NCBI RefSeq assembly: GCF_002024505.1
Contig: NZ_CP019402.1
Span: forward strand, 3,720,001 to 3,784,000
Reading direction: 5' to 3'
Length of the DNA: 64,000 nucleotides
From: Plantibacter flavus
GTDB lineage: Bacteria > Actinomycetota > Actinomycetes > Actinomycetales > Microbacteriaceae
The notes beneath the pieces are model-generated. The model was not told where the DNA came from. It saw only the letters and a list, made by a program, of their open reading frames with translations, and made no database searches. Below are positions 57,355-64,000 of this stretch, one piece after another; the stretch's first letter is position 1, and every line of letters begins with the position of its first letter. The translations under genes were made by a program, and so were the position numbers.

Positions 57355-59592
57355 GTGCAGAACGACGCGATCGCCGAGGAACAGGACCATCTCGATCGGC
57401 TGCACGACGTCATCCGGTCGCAGTCGGACCTCGAGGAACGGCGCTCCGAACTCGCCCTCCGCGCCTTCGACGGCGACGACGACTCGAGCTTCTCGGAACG
57501 CGACGCCCTGGTCGCCCACCACCGCCAGCGGATGGTCGAGCTGCGTTCGTCCAGCTACGGACTCCTCTTCGGCCTCCTCGAACGCGAGACCGACGAACGG
57601 CACCACATCGGCCGCATCGGGCTCCGCGACCCGGAGAGCGGCGACCAGCTCCTGTTGGACTGGCGCGCACCGGCCTCGCGCCCGTTCTACACGGCGACGC
57701 CACTCCGCCCCGAAGGCCTCCGCCTGCGCCGCCGCATCGGCACGGCCGGTCGCCGCGTCACCGAGGTGCACGACGAGGTGCTCGACACGACCATGCTCAG
57801 CGACGACGAGCCGAGCGGCATCGGCGAGTCCGGTGCGCTGCTGGCGGCCCTCGGTCGCGCTCGTACCAAGCACATGGCCGACATCGTCGACACCATCCAG
57901 GCCGAACAGGATGCGATCATCCGGGCGCCCCTCCCCGGCACGCTCCTCGTCCAGGGCGGTCCGGGCACCGGCAAGACCGCCGTCGCCCTCCACCGTGCCG
58001 CCTATCTGCTCTACGAGCACCGCGAGCGACTCATGCGCAGCGTCGTGCTCATCGTCGGGCCGAACTCGACGTTCCTCGACTACATCAGCCGTGTGCTGCC
58101 GTCACTCGGCGAGACCGCCGTCGTCCTCGTGACACCGGCGACCCTCGTGCCAGGCCTCGACGCGCACGCCGAGGACTCGCTCGAGGCCGCCGAGCTCAAG
58201 GGCCGGCTGCGCATGGCCGACGTCGTCGCCCGGGCCGTCCGCGAGCGTCAGGTGCCGCTCGACCAGCCGGTCACCATCCGCATCGCCGGCGACGGCCCGC
58301 TCCGCGTCACGCCGGGCGTCCTCCGCCGGATCAAGGCCGGGATCGAGCGATCGGGCACCCCGCACAACGAGGCCAAGCTGCGGTTCGACCGCGCCGTGCT
58401 GACGCACCTCATCGGGCTCGAAGCGAAGCGCGACGGCTTCGAACCCCGCACAGGTGAGGACGCCGACGAGCGGCGCCAGGAGCTGAGCGAGGAGCCCGAG
58501 GTCGAAGAACTGCTCGACACGATGTGGCCGATCCTCGAGCCGGCCGAGATCATCGACCGCCTCTTCACCGATCCCGAGCTGCTGGCTCGCGTCGCTCCCG
58601 ACCACACCGAGGAGGAGCGTCGCCTGCTGCTCCGTCAACCCGCCGCCGGAACGGACGGCGCGGGTGAGGTCGACTGGGCCGCGCGGCTCACGCCCGGCGA
58701 CATCGCCCTCGTCGACGAGGCCGCCGAGCTCATCGGCGAGGATCAGCGCCCCGAGCTGGAACGGCAACGCCGCGCCGCCTACGAGCGCCGCCACGACGTC
58801 GAGTACGCGCGCAGTGTGCTCGAGATGATCGGTGACATCAGCATTGACGACGAGGCCCAGGACGACGACTACCTCCGTTCCGCCCAGGACCTCGCCGACC
58901 GCCAGACCGTGGAGGACGACCGCAGCCCCGCCGAACGCGCCGCGAGCGACCGCACCTGGGTCTACGGGCACGTCATCATCGACGAGGCGCAGGAACTCAC
59001 CCCCATGCTGCTGCGCGCCGTCCTGCGACGCGGTCCCAACCGCTCCATGACGCTCGTCGGCGACATCAACCAGCAGAGCACCTCCGCCACCCGCTCCAGC
59101 TGGCAGCAGCTGCTCGGCCCGCAACTCCCGCGCTGGACCGAGGAGCTGCTCACCGTCAACTACCGGACGCCCGAGCAGATCATGGCGCTCGCCGATCCCG
59201 TCCGGCTCGAACTCGACCCCGACTCCCCGGCGCCCGTGTCGATCCGACGCGGCGAGGAGGAGCCCGTGCAGCTCACGGTCGAACCCGCCGCGCTGGCCCC
59301 GACGGCGGTCCGCGCCTCCGTCGACGCGATCACCGCACACGCCGGCATCGCGGGCGTCATCGCTCCCCGCTCGCTCCTGGCGGAGATCGACGCCCTCCTC
59401 GCCGAGGCCGGAGCCGATCGAGCCCGGGTGTGGACCGGCACCGCGCGCGAGAGCAAGGGCCTCGAGTTCGACAGCGTCGTCCTCGTGCAGCCCGACGCGC
59501 TGGGCGGGACGGGCCACGCGGCCCTGTCACTCCGGTACGTCGCGCTCACCCGCGCCACCCAACGGCTCACGGTCATCGACTCGTCGAGCTGA
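57355..59592 (+). CDS. HelD/HelR-like RNA-polymerase-associated helicase
   Basis: 745 aa from GTG 57355 (AAGGAG 5 nt upstream). The N-terminal coiled coil and DWRAPASRPFYTATP-type block are characteristic of actinobacterial HelD/HelR. UvrD-like motifs follow: Walker A VQGGPGTGKTAVAL, motif II VIIDEAQELTPM, motif III TLVGDINQQS, motif IV VNYRTPEQI and motif V/VI ESKGLEFDSVVLV and RYVALTRATQRLTV. These proteins remove stalled RNA polymerase, and some give rifampicin tolerance. No rifampicin-associated element was recognised upstream. Confidence 0.87.
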   Translation: MQNDAIAEEQDHLDRLHDVIRSQSDLEERRSELALRAFDGDDDSSFSERDALVAHHRQRMVELRSSSYGLLFGLLERETDERHHIGRIGLRDPESGDQLLLDWRAPASRPFYTATPLRPEGLRLRRRIGTAGRRVTEVHDEVLDTTMLSDDEPSGIGESGALLAALGRARTKHMADIVDTIQAEQDAIIRAPLPGTLLVQGGPGTGKTAVALHRAAYLLYEHRERLMRSVVLIVGPNSTFLDYISRVLPSLGETAVVLVTPATLVPGLDAHAEDSLEAAELKGRLRMADVVARAVRERQVPLDQPVTIRIAGDGPLRVTPGVLRRIKAGIERSGTPHNEAKLRFDRAVLTHLIGLEAKRDGFEPRTGEDADERRQELSEEPEVEELLDTMWPILEPAEIIDRLFTDPELLARVAPDHTEEERRLLLRQPAAGTDGAGEVDWAARLTPGDIALVDEAAELIGEDQRPELERQRRAAYERRHDVEYARSVLEMIGDISIDDEAQDDDYLRSAQDLADRQTVEDDRSPAERAASDRTWVYGHVIIDEAQELTPMLLRAVLRRGPNRSMTLVGDINQQSTSATRSSWQQLLGPQLPRWTEELLTVNYRTPEQIMALADPVRLELDPDSPAPVSIRRGEEEPVQLTVEPAALAPTAVRASVDAITAHAGIAGVIAPRSLLAEIDALLAEAGADRARVWTGTARESKGLEFDSVVLVQPDALGGTGHAALSLRYVALTRATQRLTVIDSSS

Positions 59593-59694
59593 CCGTCGGC
59601 AACCGGCGACGCACCGTCGTCCGGACCCCTCCAGAGCACCGGGCGACGGGAAGGACCGTAGGCTTGGGCTCTGCCAACAGAATGTGAGGCTGGG

Positions 59695-60405
59695 ATGAAG
59701 GTCATCAGTTACAACCTCCGCAAGAACAAGGCCAGCGGCGAGCTCGTCGCACTCACCGAAGAGTTCGGCCCGGACGTCCTCGCGTTGCAGGAGGCCGACA
59801 CCCTGCAGCTGCCAGCCGAACTCGGCGGCCTGCACCTCGCCGACAGCACCCACCGCAACCGGCTCGGCCTGGCGATCTACTACCGCCGCGACCGGTTCAC
59901 CGCCGAGTCGACGCAGACGTTCGCGCTGAAGAAGTCGCTGCACGACATGGTGCTCGCGCCGGCGCACGAGCGGCTCATCGGCACCCGCCTCACCGACGTC
60001 GAGGCTGGGCGCGAACTCATCGTCGCCTCGTTCCACGCGGCCCCGCTCACCGCGCTCAACTCACTGCGTCGGCACCAGATCAAGGCCGCGCACGAGCAGC
60101 TGCACGCGATGGGCGACGTCCCGACGCTCATGGTCGGTGACTACAACTACCCGCTCTTCCAGAAGGGCCTCGGCACCAAGATGCAGGAGAGCGGCTACGA
60201 TCTGAGCCTCAGCGACCGCAGCACCTACACGCGCTACAAGATGTTCCGTGGACACTTCGATTTCGCGACGTCCGTGGGCCTGAAGATCGACCGGGTGCAG
60301 ACGCTCCGCCGCGGTATCTCGGACCACCTGCCGATCCTCGTGGACGCCACCTACGGTGCGGCCGTGCCGGTCGACGACGACGCTCCGGAGTCCGCCGCCC
60401 GCTGA
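59695..60405 (+). CDS. Endonuclease/exonuclease/phosphatase-family protein
   Basis: 236 aa. EEP fold: MKVISYNLRKNKASGELVAL with the catalytic Asn, DVLALQEAD with the metal Glu, IVASFHAAPLTALN, TLMVGDYNYPLF with Asp/Asn, and the end GISDHLPILVD with catalytic Asp-His. Could act on DNA or phosphoesters. Stands alone. Confidence 0.88.
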   Translation: MKVISYNLRKNKASGELVALTEEFGPDVLALQEADTLQLPAELGGLHLADSTHRNRLGLAIYYRRDRFTAESTQTFALKKSLHDMVLAPAHERLIGTRLTDVEAGRELIVASFHAAPLTALNSLRRHQIKAAHEQLHAMGDVPTLMVGDYNYPLFQKGLGTKMQESGYDLSLSDRSTYTRYKMFRGHFDFATSVGLKIDRVQTLRRGISDHLPILVDATYGAAVPVDDDAPESAAR

Positions 60406-60438
60406 CCCGGTCGCCTGCCCCTGCGCGCGCGCCGTCCG

Positions 60439-60529
60439 GTTCGCAATTCAGGATGCGCTCGGCGCGGTGCCCTCCGCCGCGGCGTGCCGCGCGGGACACG
60501 CCGCGCTCGTCCTGAGTTGTGAACTCGGA
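60439..60529. repeat. Long imperfect hairpin between convergent genes
   Basis: Arms GTTCGCAATTCAGGATGCGC and (complement of) GTTCACAACTCAGGACGAGC at the outer ends of a GC-rich centre. Same kind of placement as the hairpins at 26828, 31650 and 63719. Confidence 0.6.
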
Positions 60530-60536
60530 AGCGACG

Positions 60537-61271
60537 TCAGATGAGGCCGCGGAGGAACTCCTGGACACTCGTCCCGGCCTCGCGGGCACGACGGACCAGG
60601 CGTTCGTGCTCGTCGGTCGTGAGGTCGAGGGTGAGCTGGTGCCACGTCGGCTCGACGTCGAGTGAGAACAGCGCGCCGTCGTCCTCCGCGTCGAACACGG
60701 GGGCGGTGCGTTCCTCCTGGACCTCGAGCTCGGCGAACAGCTCCGGCTCGGTCGTCTCTGCGGCGGCGTCTGCGACGGCGTCGGCCTCCGGGGTCGCCGC
60801 AGCTCCGGCGCCGGTCCAGCCTGGTCCCTCCGGCACTGACGTCTTGCGCTGGAACGCCTCGGCGGCCGTGCGGGCACGGATGTCGGCGGCCTCGTTGAGT
60901 CGGTGACCGACGTGCCCCTTCACCCACTCGAACCGGTAGCGCCGCCCGGCGATGGCGGCGTCGATCTCCTGCATGAGTTCGAGGTTCATGACGGGCTTGC
61001 CGTCGCCCTTCTTCCAGCCCTTCTTCTTCCAGCCCGGCATCCACTTCGTGATGGAGTCGATGACGTACTTGCTGTCGCAGAGGATGTGGAGGTCCTCGTC
61101 GAGGTGCTCGGTGGCGCGGAACAGTTCGAGGACGGCGCGAAGCTCGCCCATGTTGTTCGTGCCGTGCGGCCATCCCCCGGCTGCCCAGCAATCGTCGTCG
61201 ACATACCAGGCCCAGCCGGCGGGTCCGGGGTTGCCGAGGGCGGAGCCGTCTGCGGCAGCGGTGATCGTCAT
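60537..61271 (-). CDS. Ribonuclease H (type I) with C-terminal extension
   Basis: 244 aa from ATG 61271. Catalytic carboxylates are in DGSALGNPGPAGWAW (Asp), NNMGELRAVLE (Glu), LHILCDSKYVID (Asp) and the last near VGHRLNEAADIRAR (Asp). The RNase H part ends near residue 150. The remaining 95 residues are acidic, then end in LTTDEHERLVRRAREAGTSV, a ribbon-helix-helix-like segment. The extra tail could target the enzyme; function of the tail is unknown. Confidence 0.9.
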   Translation of the reverse strand: MTITAAADGSALGNPGPAGWAWYVDDDCWAAGGWPHGTNNMGELRAVLELFRATEHLDEDLHILCDSKYVIDSITKWMPGWKKKGWKKGDGKPVMNLELMQEIDAAIAGRRYRFEWVKGHVGHRLNEAADIRARTAAEAFQRKTSVPEGPGWTGAGAAATPEADAVADAAAETTEPELFAELEVQEERTAPVFDAEDDGALFSLDVEPTWHQLTLDLTTDEHERLVRRAREAGTSVQEFLRGLI

Positions 61272-61362
61272 GAGCGCCTTTCGATGAGTGCCCTCCATCG
61301 TATCGACGCACCACCGACGCCCCGACGCCGGCCTCGCGGTGCCGGCGTCGCGCTGGCCGGCG

Positions 61363-62256
61363 TCAGGCGGGCGCGAAGACGCTGAGCGTGACGGCGACCG
61401 TGACCGTCGTGTAGCCGGGTAGGTCGGCGATCGCCTGCTCGAACACGTCGTCGTCGAGGTGGTGGGCGCTCGGCCCCATGCGGACCTCGTCGCGCACCTC
61501 CTCCGGCATGAGTTCGACGGCGTAGTCGAGCGTGTCGCGGGAGCGGAGCGTGAAGCCGTCGAGCTGCGCGTCGAGGCGGGCGTCCTTGCGCTCGGCGATC
61601 CCGATCATGCCGAGTCGGTCGCGCAGCTCGGCCAGGTGACCGGGTTGGGGTGTCACGACGGTGAGCAGGCCGTCCGGGCGCAACACCCGACGCATCTCGG
61701 GACCGTTCCGCGGGCCGAAGATGCTCAACAGATGATCGACCGACGCCGCCTGCAGCGGGAACGGCGCCCAGGCGTCAGCGGTCGCCGCTGCAGCCCGGCC
61801 GTGTGCGCGCGCGGCGCGACGTGCTGCGAGCGGCGACAGGTCGAACCCGAACCCGCGCCAGGCCGGTCGGGCGTCGAGGATCCGGCCGAGGTAGTAGCCG
61901 GTCCCGCCGGCGATGTCCACGACGAGTGGGGCGCTGTCGTCGTCGACCGAGCCGTCCGGGAGGAAGCGCGCGAGCGGCAGGGTCGTGGCGACGTGGTCCG
62001 CGATCGGCTCGTAGTGCTCGGCCTCGAGGAACGCTGCGCGGGCCGCGACCATTTCCTGCGTGTCGCCGGTCTTCGGCGTCCGACCGCCGACGACGAGCGA
62101 GGCGTACCCCTGCCGGGCGATGTCGAAGCTGTGACCGGCGGGGCAGCGCAACACGCGGTCGCCGAGCTCGAGGGTCGCGGTGCAGATCGTGCACGCGAGA
62201 TCGGGGGCGACGAGGCTCAGCCGATCGTGCTGCGGGACGTCAGCGAGGATCGGCAT
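61363..62256 (-). CDS. RlmA-like 23S rRNA (guanine-N1) methyltransferase
   Basis: 297 aa from ATG 62256 (an upstream GTG at 62331 would add 25 residues; neither site has a strong ribosome sequence). N-terminal zinc ribbon CTICTATL..RCPAGHSFD as in RlmA, then SAM motif VVDIAGGTGYYLGRIL, SIFGPRNGPEMRRVLRPDGL and TVVTPQPGHLAELR. Methylates G745/G748 of 23S rRNA in relatives. Confidence 0.87.
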   Translation of the reverse strand: MPILADVPQHDRLSLVAPDLACTICTATLELGDRVLRCPAGHSFDIARQGYASLVVGGRTPKTGDTQEMVAARAAFLEAEHYEPIADHVATTLPLARFLPDGSVDDDSAPLVVDIAGGTGYYLGRILDARPAWRGFGFDLSPLAARRAARAHGRAAAATADAWAPFPLQAASVDHLLSIFGPRNGPEMRRVLRPDGLLTVVTPQPGHLAELRDRLGMIGIAERKDARLDAQLDGFTLRSRDTLDYAVELMPEEVRDEVRMGPSAHHLDDDVFEQAIADLPGYTTVTVAVTLSVFAPA

Positions 62257-62437
62257 GCCTTCGAAACGCTCCGCTTCCAGCTGCTGTGTCCGTCGCTGCC
62301 GCGATGCTTCCGGTTGTCGCACTTCACCCACACGGTGAGTCTAGGCGCGTGCCGCATGGTGCGTGCGCCGGAACATTCGAGCGGCGATCGGTCGCGGCGG
62401 GGCTTCGGCACCGCGGTGACTCGATCAGCTCGGTGAC

Positions 62438-63360
62438 TCAGTCCTCGAGCGCGCTCCGCAGACGCTCGACGTCCTCGTGTGCTGCGTCGCTCGCACGCTG
62501 CGCCCGGTCAGCCTCTCGTTGGCGTCGGGCCCACTCGCGCTCGGCGTCGGCGATGTCCGCGTCGAGCTCCTCGAGCCGCCTCGCGAGGTCCTCGCGGTCA
62601 CGCAGGAGTCCCGACCGCCGGACCGCCGACTCGTCCAGGAAGGCGGTCGCCTCCTCACTCGCGCTGGACGCTGCCTCCTCGTCGCGCTCGGCCGCCTCCA
62701 GCCGGGCCCGAAGGCGTCGGCGTCGGTCGTCCTCTTCGCCGGAATGGTCGCCGTCTCCGTCGCCCGGCGTCCCGACGGAGCCGTCGGCGGTGGAGCGCCT
62801 GCCGGGGGTGCCGGCCCGCCGACCACACCGCCCCACCCCGCTCCGCTCGACGTCGGGGCGTCGGTCAGTCGACCGGACGACACCTGCGCGGCGAGGTCGG
62901 CGTCGGCACTCGCCGCTTGCAGACTCTGGCGGACGGTCTCGATCACCGCTCCGGAGAGGGACGCTCCCTCCGCTGCGGCGGCTTCGACGGTGGCGGTGAC
63001 GAGCGTCGCGATCAGCGAGCGACGTTCGGTGCCGAGCGTGCGGAGCGCTGTGGCGTCGCCGGAGCGTTGGGCGTCGCCGAGCGCGGAGCCGAGTTGTTCC
63101 AGTTCGCTGAGCAGGTCCGGGCGGTGCGCCGTCAACACGTTGAGCGCCCAGGCGGCGACCGTCGGTTTGCGGAGCGCGAGGATCGCCGTCGCCAGGTCGT
63201 CGTCCCCGTCGTCGCGCGCTGCGACGGCCAGGCGTCTGCGCTCCGCCACGAAGCCGCTGAGCGGGACGCGCAGTAGCTCGACGGCGGCAGACGCCAGGTC
63301 CGTCGGGGCCGGCGTCCCGGTGTCGCGGTCGTCGGGCACGGTGCCGCTCCCTCGCATCAT
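62438..63360 (-). pseudogene. Frameshifted coiled-coil gene
   Basis: The N-terminal ~160 residues (from 63360; RVPLSGFVAERRRLAVAARD, ILALRKPTVAAWALNVLTAH, LFELRKP-like actinobacterial family) lie in one frame. The expected C-terminal coiled coil (RRRLRARLEAAERDEEAASS, LARRLEELDADIADAEREWA) lies in the -1 frame, ending at 62438. The first frame continues as low-complexity Arg/Ser to 62425. The switch lies in about 62770-62870, a region with several runs of G or C. So it is a one-base deletion, a sequencing error or programmed shifting. Confidence 0.7.
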
Positions 63361-63441
63361 TTCACGTCAGGCTAGCGCCCTCTTGCGCCAGAACGGAGTC
63401 CGACTGTCGCCTTTTCGGGGGACGCTACCGACAATGTGGAC

Positions 63442-63690
63442 ATGGATGCCAGACCTTACCCCGACACGGTGGAGCCGCCTGAAACAGCGGCCTGCGCCGA
63501 TTTGAAGTCACTCCTCAGGACCGTGGACTTCCCGATCTCACGCCGCGAACTGCAGTCGATCGCCGTCCGTTCCGGACTCGACCGCGGGACCCTCGCCGCG
63601 CTCAACACGCTCACCGAAGAGCACTACGCCGGCTCGTTCGGCATCCTCCGCGAACTCCGCCACCACGGCGAGCTCCGTCGCTCCGCCTGA
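63442..63690 (+). CDS. DUF2795-family small protein
   Basis: 82 aa from ATG 63442 (GTG 63436 also possible). The core ADLKSLLRTVDFPISRRELQ, then GLDRGTLAALNTLTEEHYAG, matches DUF2795, a short helical domain with unknown role in Actinobacteria. Monocistronic, divergent from the frameshifted gene. Confidence 0.78.
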   Translation: MDARPYPDTVEPPETAACADLKSLLRTVDFPISRRELQSIAVRSGLDRGTLAALNTLTEEHYAGSFGILRELRHHGELRRSA

Positions 63691-63718
63691 CCGCCCCGTC
63701 CGACACCTGGTGGATTCC

Positions 63719-63824
63719 CCAGCGCGGTGCGCTGACGTGAGCGCGGGTCACAGACGCGGGCGCGGGTCTCCGGAGGGGCGCGCTCACGCCTACGGGGCGC
63801 GGTGACGTCAGCGCACCGCGCTGG
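63719..63824. repeat. Long hairpin with perfect 20-bp arms
   Basis: CCAGCGCGGTGCGCTGACGT (63719-63738) and its exact complement (63805-63824) enclose a 66-bp GC-rich centre with internal symmetry (GTGAGCGCG / CGCGCTCAC). It lies between the DUF2795 gene and the tRNA-Ser fragment. Confidence 0.8.
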
Positions 63825-63852
63825 CGATTCCAACAAGCGTCGTGCAACGCAG

Positions 63853-63876
63853 AAACCCCCGCCGAGGCGAGGGTTT
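63853..63876 (-). terminator. tRNA-Ser terminator
   Basis: AAACCC..CGCC / GGCG..GGGTTT hairpin just beyond the tRNA 3' end, with short A/T flanks. Confidence 0.6.
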
Positions 63877-63893
63877 CGAGCTGAGATCCAGTG

Positions 63894-63953
63894 CGGAGAC
63901 GGCGGGATTTGAACCCGCGGTCCCCGTGAGGGGACTCCACCTTAGCAGGGTCA
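63894..63953 (-). tRNA. 3' half of tRNA-Ser (GCT); 5' half missing
   Basis: Read leftward: anticodon loop CTGCTAA (GCT), 3' stem GGTGG, long variable arm GTCCCC-TCAC-GGGGAC, T arm GCGGG-TTCAAAT-CCCGC, acceptor strand CGTCTCC, discriminator G. The expected 5' acceptor strand GGAGACG and a D arm are not found in the 47 bases left before the window edge, and the anticodon stem loses pairing at its second base pair. This is the pattern of an attachment-site remnant, as at 1234-1270. Confidence 0.7.
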
Positions 63954-64000
63954 CGCCCGCCCCTTCCGGGTCGCACCATACACACTGTGCCGACAATCAC

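Noticed and set aside
1..64000. CRISPR array or restriction/defence island
   Set aside because: No regularly spaced repeats with unique spacers and no recognisable cas or restriction genes; the tandem repeats seen are the short dispersed family without spacers.

Overview
The window is high-GC actinobacterial DNA. Gene content, GTG/ATG start use, four-base stop/start overlaps and many dispersed short palindromic repeats point to a Microbacteriaceae-type host; this is inference, since no rRNA or marker gene is present.

Left edge (1-1233): the end of a RelE/ParE-type toxin, a secreted HNH nuclease, and the original terminator of a tRNA-Arg gene. Positions 1234-18533 hold a complete small siphovirus-type prophage in tRNA-Arg(ACG). 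A 37-bp direct repeat (1234-1270 and 18497-18533) marks attL and attR and gives a 17,263-bp unit. The integrase operon runs rightward next to attL. A long leftward late operon runs from a replication/excision-like early end (18.1 kb) through tail appendage, HNH, terminase, portal, fused protease-capsid, tail genes, endolysin and holin-like genes. The repressor (18205-18534) reads rightward into attR. Its reading frame crosses the attachment core, so the prophage encodes 109 residues while the circular phage would encode 147. This is the layout of integration-dependent immunity.

18.5-35 kb: host genes including a membrane protein, a paired SMR efflux system with its TetR regulator and operator, HxlR/quinone-oxidoreductase and OhrR-like redox regulators, and an MFS exporter. 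Two blocks (22.7-28.3 and 37.0-42.3 kb) look like organosulfur scavenging. They hold LLM flavin monooxygenases of the NtaA/SnaA/DszA type, four DszC/SfnB-like acyl-CoA-dehydrogenase-fold monooxygenases, and a MetQNI-type ABC importer. The four DszC-like enzymes and the binding protein contain no cysteine and no internal methionine, which fits expression under sulfur starvation. A 15-codon leader ORF with Cys-Cys precedes the importer operon.

42.3-51.6 kb: a sugar or amino-sugar module. It has ABC permeases, a lipoprotein, a Gfo/Idh/MocA oxidoreductase, a DeoR regulator, and a tight SIS - ROK kinase - PfkB kinase - class II aldolase operon resembling the Aga/tagatose pathway.

51.6-64 kb: housekeeping and small genes (CPA1 antiporter, YdcF-like protein, AlaX-like editing protein, HelD/HelR-like helicase, EEP hydrolase, RNase H, RlmA-like methyltransferase). 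There is also a frameshifted coiled-coil gene and, at the right edge, the 3' half of a tRNA-Ser(GCT) gene without its 5' half, which may be the border of a second integrated element.
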